Below, one piece after another: positions 9,079 to 18,329 of a stretch of 64,000 nt of DNA (positions are counted from its first letter, which is position 1; the number at the start of each line of letters is the position of its first letter). Origin of the DNA: Arthrobacter roseus (GTDB lineage: Bacteria > Actinomycetota > Actinomycetes > Actinomycetales > Micrococcaceae); the NCBI RefSeq assembly GCF_016907875.1, contig NZ_JAFBCU010000001.1:1178001-1242000 (forward strand), read 5' to 3'. The notes under the pieces are model-generated. The model made no database searches. It was not told where the DNA came from and saw nothing but the letters and a program-made list of their open reading frames with translations. Both the position numbers and the translations under genes were made by a program.

Positions 9079-9113
9079 CGCAGAGGGGGCACAGAGAGAG
9101 GGCAGGAGACGGA

Positions 9114-9575
9114 TCAGCCGGACTCCGCAAGCCTCTTGATCGCCTGAAGTGTGGCCGGGATCCCGCGGTGGGCGGACACGGTGCGGGCCGCGATCTGCCG
9201 TTCAGCATCGGCGCCATACTTCTCGTGAAACATAGAGATGCCTTCCGGCCGGAACTCCCACGACTCCGTGAGTCGCGTGCCACCGTCGATCGGGGTGAAC
9301 ATGTAGCCCCACCGTACGTAAGATTTGCCGACCATCCACGCGAACTCACGTTCGGGATCAGCGGCCACAACCGTGGACACCGTCTCCCAGACCCGACCGT
9401 TGTCCTCGTTTTGTCCGGTGAATTGCGCGCCCTCCTGCGGTCCGCCGTCGTGCCATGAACACGACGTACAGGTGGGACTCCACTCGCCGGTCCGCGTGAC
9501 GTTGGACACCAGGGAGTACAGAGCTTCGGGGGAAGCCGTGACCTCGATGGATTCTGAGTAACTCAACGAATACAT
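9114..9575 (-). CDS. SRPBCC family (polyketide cyclase/START-like) protein
   Basis: A 153-residue SRPBCC-fold protein. It begins MYSLSYSESIEVTASPEALY, the usual first strand and helix, with the WSPTC, GAQFTGQNE and GWEF-like strands (SWEFRPEG) that form the ligand-binding cavity. The true start is ATG 9575; an open frame continues upstream but would overlap the carbonic anhydrase gene and does not resemble the family. Such proteins bind hydrophobic ligands or act as cyclases or chaperones; the ligand is unknown. It is 25 bases downstream of the carbonic anhydrase on the same strand. Confidence 0.88.
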   Translation of the reverse strand: MYSLSYSESIEVTASPEALYSLVSNVTRTGEWSPTCTSCSWHDGGPQEGAQFTGQNEDNGRVWETVSTVVAADPEREFAWMVGKSYVRWGYMFTPIDGGTRLTESWEFRPEGISMFHEKYGADAERQIAARTVSAHRGIPATLQAIKRLAESG

Positions 9576-9600
9576 GAATCGAGTATGCCAGCTCTTGGCA

Positions 9601-10224
9601 TTAGCCCTGTTGGACCATGCCGATGCCGCTGACCAGTTCGGCCTCTCCGTCCGCGAGACGGTACGTGACGCCGATGACCGCCGTTTCCCCGGCGTCGATC
9701 GCTGCCGCGATGATGCGCGAGGTCTCAACGAGACGCGTGGCGGTCTGCTTGACGTGTTCGACGACCATGGAATTCACGTCCGTGACACCGTCGCGCTTTG
9801 CCGCCAGGACAGATGGCATGATGCGCTCCACCAGATCCCGACGGAATCCAGCCGGCATGGTGGCACCGTCGAGTACATCGCGTGTTGCTGTCACTGCGCC
9901 GCAGCTGTCGTGGCCGAGAATGATGATCAGCGGTATGCCCAAGTCTGCAATGCCGAACTCCAGGGAGCCGAGCACGGCGTCGTCAATGACCTGGCCAGCG
10001 GTACGGACCACGAACATGTCTCCGAGTCCCAGGTCAAAAATGATCTCCGCGGCGAGCCGGGAATCCGAGCAGCCAAATAAAAGTGCAAAGGGATGCTGTG
10101 TATTCACCAGAGAGGTGCGTCTGGACGCGTCTTGATTTGGATGTGAAGACTCTCCCCGGACAAAACGTTCGTTGCCCTCGCGGAGTCGGTGCCAGGCTTC
10201 TGTGGGTGTCAGCGATTCAGTCAC
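9601..10224 (-). CDS. Beta-class carbonic anhydrase
   Basis: A 207-residue beta-carbonic anhydrase that interconverts CO2 and bicarbonate. The zinc ligands and catalytic dyad are in place: C52, D54 and R56 in FGCSDSRLAAE, and H105 and C108 in LGHDSCGAV. The VVRTAGQVIDD dimer-core motif lies around residues 72-82. Length is typical of the short cytosolic form. The gene follows DUF4245 after a 42-base gap and is followed by SRPBCC after 25 bases, so co-transcription is likely. Confidence 0.95.
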   Translation of the reverse strand: MTESLTPTEAWHRLREGNERFVRGESSHPNQDASRRTSLVNTQHPFALLFGCSDSRLAAEIIFDLGLGDMFVVRTAGQVIDDAVLGSLEFGIADLGIPLIIILGHDSCGAVTATRDVLDGATMPAGFRRDLVERIMPSVLAAKRDGVTDVNSMVVEHVKQTATRLVETSRIIAAAIDAGETAVIGVTYRLADGEAELVSGIGMVQQG

Positions 10225-10266
10225 GTTTTTCAGCTTAGCGCGCGGGAGAGGAGACGGTGAGCCCGC

Positions 10267-10863
10267 TTACTGTTTTTGCTGGTTGATGACGGCGGTTGCC
10301 AGGGTGTCGAATTCACCGAGGTCTGCGGTACCGCGCAGGATGATGGTGGTGTCTCCCAGATCTGCGATCAAAGAAGCGTCGTCCTCCGGACGGTCACGTA
10401 GCTCCCACGTCACGCCAGCAATCTCCCGTTCGCCGGTGACCGGTGCACTCTCCGTTTGGCTAGCGATCCACGTGGGATTCGCTGTGTCGGTCTGGCTCAG
10501 TTGGATGAATTCGCCCTTTGGTGTGAGGTATCCGACTTCCCAGCTATCCACGCCGACGCCGGACGCGGAGTTCCAGCGGGCAAAATTGGACGTCCATTCA
10601 TCCGTAAGTTTGGGCGACGCCGGGGTGAACTCTGCCGCGCTTGCGGCGCTCTGTGCAACCTGCTGAACGTCAACGTTGCGTTCATAGACTTCTGCCTTGG
10701 ATGCCGGGTTCAAGAAGAAAACACCGAGGAACAGTGCAACGCAGACACCAGTGGAAATGAGCATGCCGGTGACCGTGGCGTTGGCTCTCTTTGCCTGCTT
10801 TGGGGTCAGGACGGGCGTGACGGGAGGCTGATCTTCGGTACTCACCTCTCCATGATCCCTCAT
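10267..10863 (-). CDS. DUF4245 single-pass membrane protein
   Basis: About 198 residues, with a cytoplasmic N-tail, one membrane helix (ATVTGMLISTGVCVALFLGVFF, about residues 30-50) and an extracytoplasmic domain containing conserved GVGVDSWEVGYL and WIASQTESAPVTGEREIAGV. This is the DUF4245 family, of unknown function, found next to glpX in many Actinobacteria (Rv1100 beside Rv1099c). Here it is divergent from glpX. The start could be ATG 10863 or GTG 10845; the GGAGAG next to the latter is too close to be a normal Shine-Dalgarno. Confidence 0.85.
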   Translation of the reverse strand: MRDHGEVSTEDQPPVTPVLTPKQAKRANATVTGMLISTGVCVALFLGVFFLNPASKAEVYERNVDVQQVAQSAASAAEFTPASPKLTDEWTSNFARWNSASGVGVDSWEVGYLTPKGEFIQLSQTDTANPTWIASQTESAPVTGEREIAGVTWELRDRPEDDASLIADLGDTTIILRGTADLGEFDTLATAVINQQKQ

Positions 10864-10929
10864 TCGGCAGCGCATACCCTATCCGCACCAGCCGGTTTCG
10901 CTGACGGCAAGTATGATCGGATACAGAGG

Positions 10930-10953
10930 TTCCGCACTTTCCTGCGTGCGGAA
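10930..10953 (+). promoter_or_regulatory. Hairpin in glpX leader (TTCCGCAC / GTGCGGAA)
   Basis: A perfect 8-bp stem with an 8-base loop sits 20 bases upstream of the glpX ATG. A TATGAT -10-like hexamer at 10912-10917 would place the transcript start just before the hairpin, making it the 5' end of the mRNA. It could stabilise the message or bind a regulator. No -35 hexamer is clear. Confidence 0.4.
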
Positions 10954-10973
10954 TTGCATCTGCCACTTCGACG

Positions 10974-12035
10974 ATGAGGTACCACGTGACCAACTCTGCC
11001 AAGTCCACTCCGAACCAGTCGGCTTTCTCCACCCTGTCCAGTTCTCTGGCGCTCGGCGACGACGAACCGGACCGGAACCTCGCCCTGGAGCTGGTGCGGG
11101 TCACTGAAGCCGCAGCTATTGCTGGCGGCGCGTGGGTTGGCCTGGGAGACAAGAACTCTGCCGACGGCGCGGCGGTGGACGCCATGAGGTCACTGTTGTC
11201 CACGGTCCGATTCAACGGCATTGTGGTGATCGGTGAGGGCGAGAAGGACGAAGCCCCGATGCTGTTCAATGGCGAGCACGTCGGTGACGGTAATGGCGCG
11301 GAATGCGACGTCGCTGTGGACCCAATCGACGGGACGCGGCTGACGGCTCTGGGGATCAATAATGCCATTGCTGTGCTTGCCGTGGCCGAGCGGGGAACAA
11401 TGTTCGATCCCTCCGCCGTGTTTTATATGGAAAAGCTCGTGACGGGCCCAGAAGCTGCGGACATGGTGGACCTTCGCCTCCCGGTCAAGCAGAACCTGCA
11501 CCTTATTGCCAAGGCCAAGGGCAAGAAGATCAACCAGATCAATGTCATGGTGCTGGATCGAGACCGTCACAAGCCGCTGGTGGAGGAGATCCGAAACGCA
11601 GGAGCCCGCACCAAGTTCATCATGGACGGCGATGTTGCCGGCGCTATCGCCGCAGCGCGTGAAGGCACGGACGTGGACGCGCTCATGGGCATCGGGGGCA
11701 CTCCAGAGGGGATCATTTCCGCCTGCGCCATCAAGGCTCTCGGTGGTGTGATTCAGGGCCGTTTGTGGCCCACAAGTGACGAGGAAAAGCAGAAGGCTCT
11801 GGACGCTGGCCACGATCTGGACCGCGTCCTGTCCACCAACGATCTCGTCAGTAGTGACAATTGCTACTTCGCGGCAACGGGCATCACGGACGGTGACCTG
11901 GTCAAGGGCGTTCGTTACCGCGGTAATCAGGTGTTGACCCAGTCCATCGTCATGCGTTCAAAGTCCGGAACCATCCGCGTTGTGGACGGCGAGCACCAGG
12001 CGCACAAGTGGGAGACCTATGGCAAGCAGATCTGA
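10974..12035 (+). CDS. glpX: Class II fructose-1,6-bisphosphatase
   Basis: A 353-residue GlpX-type enzyme that removes the 1-phosphate of fructose-1,6-bisphosphate, the committed gluconeogenic step. Metal- and substrate-binding motifs of the inositol-phosphatase superfamily are visible: VVIGEGEKDEAPML (85-97), DPIDGTRLTA (116-125) and the MGIGGTPEGIISACAIK segment. It is probably the only FBPase class in this type of actinobacterium. The start is ATG 10974 or GTG 10986 within the non-conserved N-tail. It is divergent from DUF4245, and an 8-bp hairpin lies in the leader. Confidence 0.96.
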   Translation: MRYHVTNSAKSTPNQSAFSTLSSSLALGDDEPDRNLALELVRVTEAAAIAGGAWVGLGDKNSADGAAVDAMRSLLSTVRFNGIVVIGEGEKDEAPMLFNGEHVGDGNGAECDVAVDPIDGTRLTALGINNAIAVLAVAERGTMFDPSAVFYMEKLVTGPEAADMVDLRLPVKQNLHLIAKAKGKKINQINVMVLDRDRHKPLVEEIRNAGARTKFIMDGDVAGAIAAAREGTDVDALMGIGGTPEGIISACAIKALGGVIQGRLWPTSDEEKQKALDAGHDLDRVLSTNDLVSSDNCYFAATGITDGDLVKGVRYRGNQVLTQSIVMRSKSGTIRVVDGEHQAHKWETYGKQI

Positions 12036-12038
12036 TGC

Positions 12039-13034
12039 TCAACGCCGCAGCGTGTGAGCCAGCCTGGTAAGGGCCCGGCGCACACGTGGGCTCTGGTTGC
12101 TGATCACGCTACGGGCTGACCGGAGCCCTCGGTAGAGCCGGTAGCGGAGCCCAACGACGGGCAGATCCCAGGTGCCGGTGTAGATAACTCCGGTACCTCC
12201 AAAGGATTGTTTGAAGCGGGTGAATCCTGCCCACTTGTGGTCCGGTTGGTCCGGGGGCGCTATGCCCCACATATCGGCGGTAGGAACGCCCTTGTTGTGT
12301 GCATCCATCAGCAGTTGCACGACGACGGCGACGCTGGCGCTGAGTTTGCGGAAGTTGTCATCGGCTGCGGCGTGTGCGTACACGCGTTCGTCGGGGGTGT
12401 CGTAGGTCAGGGCTGCTGCGATGGGGCCGTGATCGGTGAGTTCAGCGATGTATAGTTCCGCGGCGCCGGCGGGCATGAGCACACTGGCTGCCGTGCGAAG
12501 GTAGTCGGCTGAGTGACTGGTGAACTCTCGTTCTTCAGCGGTTTTGGTCAGGAAGCCAATGAGGATCTCGATGTCATGCGGATCGTGTGAGGACCGGATG
12601 CTGACACCCTTTTTTCCGACGTTTCGGTAGACGTTGCGGTTGCTGCTGCGCATGCCGGCAAGAATCTTAGTGGGCTCGTCCCGAAGATCGATGAGCCAGC
12701 TGTGCCTGGGTTGGACATCCAGGGGTGCCGGGCGCAGACCGAGTCCGCGAAGCACCGCGTCAACATCCGTGCCATCGCCGGTGTTGACGGGTTCCACGCG
12801 CAGGTAGAAGGCATTGTTCGTCCGTGCGAGGTCCTGCAGGGCAGTGAGGGCCTCCGTCAGGGAACGGGAGTCTTGTGCCACAGGTCCGTAGGGGCAGTAG
12901 AGGGATAACCCGAGCGGACTTGTTTCGACGATGGACACGAAGCTCCATCCAGTACCCGAGTCCGTGTGGACGGTTTTGCCGAGTTCTCGCTGAAAAGTTG
13001 CCCAGATGTCCGTCTGCAGTATGGGAGTTCTCAC
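12039..13034 (-). CDS. FemA/FemB-family aminoacyltransferase (peptidoglycan bridge or related)
   Basis: A 331-residue protein with the two tandem GNAT-like lobes of FemABX enzymes. Seen: FYLRVEPV in lobe one, SSNRNVYRNVGKKGVSI and the TAEEREF segment, YIAELTDHGPIAAALTYDT, and GVPTADMWGIAPPDQPDHKWAGFTRFKQSFGG across two adjoining motifs, where the W-G-ø-x(n)-G-x-x-x-F-K-x-x-F-GG signature is typical. These enzymes use aminoacyl-tRNA to build peptidoglycan interpeptide bridges. Arthrobacter walls have such bridges, but which residue is added is not readable. GTG 13034 overlaps the manA stop by 4 bases (GTGA), indicating translational coupling. Confidence 0.87.
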   Translation of the reverse strand: MRTPILQTDIWATFQRELGKTVHTDSGTGWSFVSIVETSPLGLSLYCPYGPVAQDSRSLTEALTALQDLARTNNAFYLRVEPVNTGDGTDVDAVLRGLGLRPAPLDVQPRHSWLIDLRDEPTKILAGMRSSNRNVYRNVGKKGVSIRSSHDPHDIEILIGFLTKTAEEREFTSHSADYLRTAASVLMPAGAAELYIAELTDHGPIAAALTYDTPDERVYAHAAADDNFRKLSASVAVVVQLLMDAHNKGVPTADMWGIAPPDQPDHKWAGFTRFKQSFGGTGVIYTGTWDLPVVGLRYRLYRGLRSARSVISNQSPRVRRALTRLAHTLRR

Positions 13035-14275
13035 GGATGGCCTGCTTCCTGATGTGGGATGGTGACACCGAACGCTAATAAAGTGTCACTTCCTGGCTCG
13101 TGATGTGGAGTAAGGGTTACCGGCGCATCGTAAGCGGCTACGAAGGCGCTTTCGCCCTGAGTCAGCGAAAGTTTCTTCTCGGAAGAAGAGAGCGTCAGTG
13201 TGCCGGAGACCACGAGGACGAGGACAGGGCCATTTTGTGCCAGCGGCACGTGCGTTAGTCCACCCGGAAACGTGATTTTCTGCAACTGGAACTCCGAACA
13301 GGGCGGCTGCAGCAGCTCCTCGCCGGTTGGCGCGCGTGTCACGTGTATTCGCGGTACGTCCAGAGGCGTGAAGTTGACGGTTTTCATGAGTTCGCTGGTG
13401 TCTACGTACTTCTTGGTGAGACCTCCCCGAAGGACGTTATCCGAGGACGACATCACTTCAATGCCGAGACCCAACAGGTAGGCGTGGACGTTCCCTGCGG
13501 GTAGCCAGATTGCCTCTCCCCGCTGAAGAGTCACCAGATTGAGCAGGAGGGAAAGGACCGAGCCAGCATCGTGGGGATAAGCGTTGGACAGGGATGCGGC
13601 GGTAGCCAGTGCTGGGTCAGTTTCGGTGTTGCTGGCCAAGCTCCCCAGTGCAGCGTCGTAGGCACCTCGGCAGTCCTTGTCTGAGTGAAGCATGCGGTCG
13701 AATACGGTGTACAGCGAATTCTCATGCGCGTCGGATTGGAGAATGTCTGCCAGCTCTGTCAATTCTGCTGCTGCCCCCTGTTCCTGCACTGAGGCAGCCA
13801 GCTGAAGAAGTAACCGCGCAGAATCGGCCAGTGGACGAAAACCGCAGAGCGCGGTGAAATCGGTCAGCGCGTAGAGCATTTCGGGTTTGTGGTTGTTGTC
13901 GCGGTAATTGCGGTGCGGGGCATCGGGGGTGACTCCAGCCGCGTTCTCTGCCGCGAAACCGGACGTGGCCTGTTCAAGGGTTGGGTGTACCTGGAGTGAC
14001 AGGGGTGCGCCGGCTGCCAGCACCTTCATCAAGAAGGGTAGTCGGCCGTACGCGTTCGCTACAGGTGCGCCGAGGAGTGCCTCGGGGCGGGCGGCTATGA
14101 GTTCGTCAAGAGCCGTTGGAGTTCCGGCCAGCTCTGCCAGGGACGGCGAATCCGGGTGGGCGCCGATCCAGAGCTCGGCTTCCGGCTTTCCCGAGGGCGA
14201 GCGCCCAAAAAGTTCTGCCATGGCGGTCTTGGACCCCCACGCATAGTGTCGGAGCTCGTTGTGCAGCGTGTACAC
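13031..14275 (-). CDS. manA: Mannose-6-phosphate isomerase, class I
   Basis: A 414-residue type I phosphomannose isomerase (fructose-6-P to mannose-6-P) with a zinc site: Q95 and H97 in SLQVHPTLEQA, E132 in NNHKPEMLYAL, and a later histidine in WLPAGNVHAYLLGLGIEVM. It feeds GDP-mannose for wall polysaccharides and protein O-mannosylation; a Pmt homologue is at 31829. In M. tuberculosis manA (Rv3255c) sits beside manB and a SIS-domain gene. Here it is coupled to a FemAB-like gene instead. Normal length, ATG start. Confidence 0.95.
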   Translation of the reverse strand: MYTLHNELRHYAWGSKTAMAELFGRSPSGKPEAELWIGAHPDSPSLAELAGTPTALDELIAARPEALLGAPVANAYGRLPFLMKVLAAGAPLSLQVHPTLEQATSGFAAENAAGVTPDAPHRNYRDNNHKPEMLYALTDFTALCGFRPLADSARLLLQLAASVQEQGAAAELTELADILQSDAHENSLYTVFDRMLHSDKDCRGAYDAALGSLASNTETDPALATAASLSNAYPHDAGSVLSLLLNLVTLQRGEAIWLPAGNVHAYLLGLGIEVMSSSDNVLRGGLTKKYVDTSELMKTVNFTPLDVPRIHVTRAPTGEELLQPPCSEFQLQKITFPGGLTHVPLAQNGPVLVLVVSGTLTLSSSEKKLSLTQGESAFVAAYDAPVTLTPHHEPGSDTLLAFGVTIPHQEAGHP

Positions 14276-14329
14276 AGGAACCTCTTTCGCATTCGATGAT
14301 CGGGGTTGCTTCCCGGGGCCGTAGGCGGA

Positions 14330-15862
14330 TCAGCCCGGCGTGCACTCTCCATTGTCCGCCAACAGTGTCTCGAGAGTGGCGGAATCGCCGTTGATGGCCA
14401 GCTGCCGCAGATACTCCTCGGTGATGTCCTCATCGGCCGTGGGGAAAGCTACACGTTCGACGACGGCGGTGCGTGTCAATGCTGGGGGTTCGTCTCCCGA
14501 GGGAAGGGACTGGGGTTCGGCGGATGCTGCGAGCTTTTCTTGAACACGGCTGTGGATCTCGTCGAAGTCCGGGTAGGTCACGAAGTTGTCCTGAGGTGTT
14601 CCGAAGTCTGGTGGACCAATGGTGAGTCGCTGGACTTCGTGCCCCTTGGCCTTAACGGCGAGGTCGACGAAGCTGCCCAACTGTTCGCGGGCAATATCGG
14701 TTTCCACGATCTGGGTGCCTGCACTGGCAATGGCCTCGAAGCGGGACAGCACGGTGGCCGGGTCCAGCTGCGCAATCATGGCGGCCTGCACGCACTGTTG
14801 CCGTTGGATGCGGCTGTAATCGGTGACGAATTCACGGGACCGTGCGTACCAGAGGGCGTGATACCCGTCCAGCGTTTGCTTCCCTGGGGCGATCCACTCA
14901 CTGGGCGGATAATGACGAATGGGGCTTGTCCCGGGTATCTCTCCTGAAGTGATCGGAACCCAGCCTTCGGCCGTCACCGTGATGCCGCCCATGGCGTCGA
15001 CGAGCTTTTCAAAGCCTGCCATATCGACGATCACGTAGGCCTGTACCTCGATTCCGAGAACTCCTGAGGCCGCGTCCATCATGGCTTCGGCCCCGGGATC
15101 GGCGGCGTCGGGGTAGAGATCCGCATAGTTTCGGACAACTTCGGGGTAAAGGCTGTTGATGATGCACTCGTCGCCGCAGTTGTAGCCGTCCGGCCAAACG
15201 CTGGTCAGAGGCGAATCTGACGGGAACTGCGCGTTCTGAAGGTTTCTGGGAATGCTGATGATGACGGTCTGACCAGTTTTGGCGTCGAGGCTGACCACTG
15301 AGATGCTGTCTGGCCGGCGACCCAGACGGTCTTCTCCGGCGTCGCCGCCCATCAGCAGGAAGTTGTAGCGGCCGTCGACGGGGTCGAACGCGGGTCCAGC
15401 CTGGAAAATGCTGCCCAGTGTACTGCGGCCGACGTTGAGTACGTACGCCGCGTAGCTGAGGCTTCCGCTGGTGAGCAGCATCAGTACAGCGAGGGTCCCG
15501 GCGATGACCGGCCGAAGTTTCCGCTCGAGCAGAATCGGTTGAATGATGCGCGCGGTATTGATGAACATGACGGCCCAGCCGATGGCCAGGAATACGAGAG
15601 CTGCAATGATGAGCAACGACCACCAGCGGTGGGTGATGACGTTGACCAGGATGGACCGATTGATCAGTACCAGCAGAACCGCAATGACGACGACGGCCCA
15701 AGAGGTGAGCGTTACGCGCAGGGCTTTCCTGCCGAGACGGCGGTTGCCTGCGACGATCTGTGCCGATCCCGGCAGGATGAGCGTCATGAACAGCAAAAGG
15801 AAGGCTCGCTTGGGTAGCAGCCTTCTGGAGGCGCCCTCGGGATACCGCACGGGGTCCGTCAT
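14330..15862 (-). CDS. LytR-CpsA-Psr (LCP) family membrane glycan ligase
   Basis: About 510 residues. The first ~145 contain four membrane helices (one is TSWAVVVIAVLLVLI), followed by the extracytoplasmic LCP domain with FNLLLMGGDAGEDRLGRRPD-type pyrophosphate-binding arginines (NFLLMGGDAGEDRLGRRPD) and SISVVSLDAKTGQTVIISIPRN. The C-terminal part includes YARSREFVTDYSRIQRQQ, another conserved arginine block. LCP enzymes attach polyprenyl-linked wall polysaccharides to peptidoglycan. ATG 15862 is preferred; the open frame runs up to GTG 15895, directly after the purE stop. Same strand as purE-purK; corresponds to Rv3267 in the syntenic block. Confidence 0.93.
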   Translation of the reverse strand: MTDPVRYPEGASRRLLPKRAFLLLFMTLILPGSAQIVAGNRRLGRKALRVTLTSWAVVVIAVLLVLINRSILVNVITHRWWSLLIIAALVFLAIGWAVMFINTARIIQPILLERKLRPVIAGTLAVLMLLTSGSLSYAAYVLNVGRSTLGSIFQAGPAFDPVDGRYNFLLMGGDAGEDRLGRRPDSISVVSLDAKTGQTVIISIPRNLQNAQFPSDSPLTSVWPDGYNCGDECIINSLYPEVVRNYADLYPDAADPGAEAMMDAASGVLGIEVQAYVIVDMAGFEKLVDAMGGITVTAEGWVPITSGEIPGTSPIRHYPPSEWIAPGKQTLDGYHALWYARSREFVTDYSRIQRQQCVQAAMIAQLDPATVLSRFEAIASAGTQIVETDIAREQLGSFVDLAVKAKGHEVQRLTIGPPDFGTPQDNFVTYPDFDEIHSRVQEKLAASAEPQSLPSGDEPPALTRTAVVERVAFPTADEDITEEYLRQLAINGDSATLETLLADNGECTPG

Positions 15863-15895
15863 GGCGGAGGCACCGATGTGCTCCTGTGATACCAC

Positions 15896-16435
15896 TTACC
15901 GGGCTCCGCTGGTGGTACCGGCGGCGCGGCGCAGTGCCTCGCCCTTGTCTATCGCGGTTTGCCTGAGCTCCGCTGCAAAACGCTGGAGTTGTTCCTGAAG
16001 GGCCTCGGCCAAAGGGTCTGTTGCCGAAGCGAGGATGCGGATGGCCAGGAGCCCGGCGTTTCGCGCTCCACCGACGGAGACTGTTGCTACGGGTACACCA
16101 GCGGGCATCTGAACGATGGAGAGCAGAGAGTCCATTCCGTCCAGGTACTTGAGGGGGACGGGAACTCCGATGACGGGCAGGGGAGTCACTGAGGCCAGCA
16201 TGCCGGGAAGGTGCGCGGCCCCTCCGGCTCCCGCAATGAGGATGCGGAGTCCGCGCGCCTGCGCATTACGGCCGTAGTCGATCATGTCCTCGGGCATGCG
16301 GTGGGCTGATACGACGTCGGCCTCGTACGGTATGCCGAATTCCTGCAAGGCTTTCGCAGCGGCTTCCATCACGGGCCAATCGGAGTCTGAGCCCATGACA
16401 ATTCCAACGATCGGGGTGTCCTGGCGTGCGGTCAC
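15896..16435 (-). CDS. purE: 5-(carboxyamino)imidazole ribonucleotide mutase
   Basis: A 179-residue PurE (class I) that moves the N5-carboxylate of N5-CAIR to C4 in purine synthesis. Seen: [20 protein letters not shown] at the N-terminus, [15 protein letters not shown], and the [15 protein letters not shown] active-site loop. Its ATG overlaps the purK stop by 4 bases (ATGA), and it follows purK, which makes its substrate. Normal length. Confidence 0.97.
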   Translation of the reverse strand: MTARQDTPIVGIVMGSDSDWPVMEAAAKALQEFGIPYEADVVSAHRMPEDMIDYGRNAQARGLRILIAGAGGAAHLPGMLASVTPLPVIGVPVPLKYLDGMDSLLSIVQMPAGVPVATVSVGGARNAGLLAIRILASATDPLAEALQEQLQRFAAELRQTAIDKGEALRRAAGTTSGAR

Positions 16436-17601
16436 TGCACATCCTTCGTGTTTACGGTGCCGCTGATGATGTCCGCGACCCTGGTTGCGGAAGCCCGCGC
16501 GTCATCGAGGGCTTCCGGGGACGCCGCGGTGACATTGACGTGACCTATTTTACGGCCCGGTCGTACAGATTTGCCGTAACCGTGGATCTTTGCGGAGGGA
16601 TCTGCGGCAAGGGCTCGTGGGTAGGCGCTGAACAGGTCCTGGTTGGAGCCGCCGAGGTAGTTCTTCATGATGGTTCCCGCGCCGTGTTTTTCGGTGGAGC
16701 CCAGCGGTAGGTCCAATACAGCCCTCAGGTGCTGTTCAAACTGTCCGGTCACGGCGCCGTCCATGGTCCAGTGCCCGCTGTTGTGCGGGCGCATGGCCAA
16801 TTCGTTGATGAGGAATCCAGGTCCCTGACCGGGCGTTTCGAAGAGTTCCACCGCCATGACTCCGGTGACGCCGAGTTGTTCTGCGAGCTCGATAGCGGCC
16901 TCGGTGGCTGCGGCCGTGGTGCTGGGGTCCAGGTTCTGAGCGGGGGCTATCACTTCATCGCATACGCCGTGGACCTGAATGGAGTGGGCAATTGGCCAGG
17001 CGCGGGTTTCTCCGGAGGGGCTGCGGGCGATCAACGCTGACAGTTCTCTACTGAAGGCGACCTTCTGCTCGGCAAGAAGGTTGGTGCCGGTGAACCAGTC
17101 GGTGGCGGCCATGGCTGCGGCGGGGTCGTCGAGAATTCTGACGCCCTTACCGTCATACCCGCCGCGGGGTGTTTTCAGGACGACTGGCCAGCCGATACGC
17201 TCACCGAAAGCCACCAGTTCCTCAACGGTGCCGACGGCGGACCACTCCGGGTTGGGCAGCCCGAGGCGGTCAACGGCAGCGCGCATCACGAGTTTGTCCT
17301 GGGCATGGATCAATGCAGCTGGGCCTGGCTGGACGTTTACGCCCTCGGTTACCAGAGCCTGCAGGTGTTCGGCGGGAACGTGCTCGTGGTCAAAGGTCAT
17401 GGCGGAAAGGCCCTGCGCGAAGCGTTGCAGCGTTGGCAAGTCCTTGTAGTCGCCAACAACCGTATTGCCGGTTACTTGGGTTGCGGAAATACCGGGAGCT
17501 TCGGCCAGGACACGGATGTCAATGCCGAGGGCTGCGGCTGCGGGAACCATCATTCGGGCGAGCTGGCCGCCGCCAACGACACCTATCACGGGGAAAGTCA
17601 C
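16432..17601 (-). CDS. purK: 5-(carboxyamino)imidazole ribonucleotide synthase
   Basis: A 389-residue ATP-grasp enzyme that makes N5-CAIR from AIR, bicarbonate and ATP. Seen: [19 protein letters not shown] at the start, [14 protein letters not shown], the ATP-grasp [15 protein letters not shown] loop (around residues 140-155), and [20 protein letters not shown] of the C-terminal half. It is the first gene of purK-purE-LCP. The upstream 150-bp divergent region is shared with gtrA. Confidence 0.97.
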   Translation of the reverse strand: MTFPVIGVVGGGQLARMMVPAAAALGIDIRVLAEAPGISATQVTGNTVVGDYKDLPTLQRFAQGLSAMTFDHEHVPAEHLQALVTEGVNVQPGPAALIHAQDKLVMRAAVDRLGLPNPEWSAVGTVEELVAFGERIGWPVVLKTPRGGYDGKGVRILDDPAAAMAATDWFTGTNLLAEQKVAFSRELSALIARSPSGETRAWPIAHSIQVHGVCDEVIAPAQNLDPSTTAAATEAAIELAEQLGVTGVMAVELFETPGQGPGFLINELAMRPHNSGHWTMDGAVTGQFEQHLRAVLDLPLGSTEKHGAGTIMKNYLGGSNQDLFSAYPRALAADPSAKIHGYGKSVRPGRKIGHVNVTAASPEALDDARASATRVADIISGTVNTKDVQ

Positions 17602-17671
17602 TTGATAAGGGTACCGAAACGTGAGCGCCGAACCGTTCAGGGGTAGCCGGGGGAGTGACGACGCACGATTC

Positions 17672-17702
17672 TTGGCATTCTTTCAGCCGTGGCGACTAGA
17701 AT
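17672..17702 (+). promoter_or_regulatory. Candidate sigma70-type promoter for gtrA
   Basis: TTGGCA (17672-17677) and TAGAAT (17697-17702) are separated by 19 bases, slightly long for a housekeeping promoter. A TTCTTAAGAA palindrome (17702-17711) overlaps the expected start site. It is upstream of the GtrA gene and reads away from purK. Confidence 0.35.
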
Positions 17703-17756
17703 TCTTAAGAAACCGTCCGACGGCGGCGACAACTCACCGTACGGCGGAGGATGATA

Positions 17757-18329
17757 TTGGGTTCACTAATCGAGCGCATGAGGGGGCTTGCGTCCCTTTT
17801 CTGGCGTGAAGTCGCCAAGTTCGGCACGGTCGGCGGCGTCGCTTTTGTCATCGACAACAGTCTGACCTGGATTCTCATGCACTCGATCATGGACGGAAGT
17901 CAGACGAAGGCGCGATTTGTCGGCGCATCGGTGGCCACCATTTTTTCGTGGCTCGCGAATCGGTTGTGGACGTTCCGTCACCGCCGCCAATCAAATGTGG
18001 GCCGTGAGCTCGGCATGTTTCTTCTCATCAACGGGATCGGCATAGGGATCTCCACCGGCTTCACTGCTATCGCAGAGTACTGGCTGGGGATCACCGAGAA
18101 TACTCCGCTGTTCTTCGCTGGCGTGATCGGCATTCTTGTGGCCACCGTGGTCCGCTTCTTTGCCTACAGGTTCTGGGTTTTCAATGAGGAACTGGACGCG
18201 GAGCCCGCGTGGAGACAGGACCACGTCATTTTTGACCATGGCCACGCTCATCACGAAGCCGGAAACAACGCTGGTGCCGAGCAGAAACGGGCGACGGGTC
18301 AGCCTACGTCAGGTCCGGACGGGCACTGA
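17757..18329 (+). CDS. GtrA family polyprenyl-linked sugar flippase-like protein
   Basis: About 190 residues with four membrane helices: FGTVGGVAFVIDNSLTWILM, ATIFSWLANRLWTFRHRR, GMFLLINGIGIGISTGFTA and ILVATVVRFFAYRFWVFNEE. These match the GtrA/DPMS family, associated with moving polyprenyl-phosphate sugars across the membrane. The C-terminal ~40 residues are charged and histidine-rich. A GGAGG at 17746-17750 lies 6 bases before TTG 17757 but directly abuts ATG 17751, so TTG is preferred as start. The end overlaps the convergent TIGR03089 gene by 26 bases. Position beside purK matches Rv3277. Confidence 0.9.
   Translation: MGSLIERMRGLASLFWREVAKFGTVGGVAFVIDNSLTWILMHSIMDGSQTKARFVGASVATIFSWLANRLWTFRHRRQSNVGRELGMFLLINGIGIGISTGFTAIAEYWLGITENTPLFFAGVIGILVATVVRFFAYRFWVFNEELDAEPAWRQDHVIFDHGHAHHEAGNNAGAEQKRATGQPTSGPDGH

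Noticed and set aside
9576-9728. Upstream extension of the SRPBCC protein
   Set aside because: It overlaps the carbonic anhydrase gene and encodes an Arg/Ser-rich shadow sequence.
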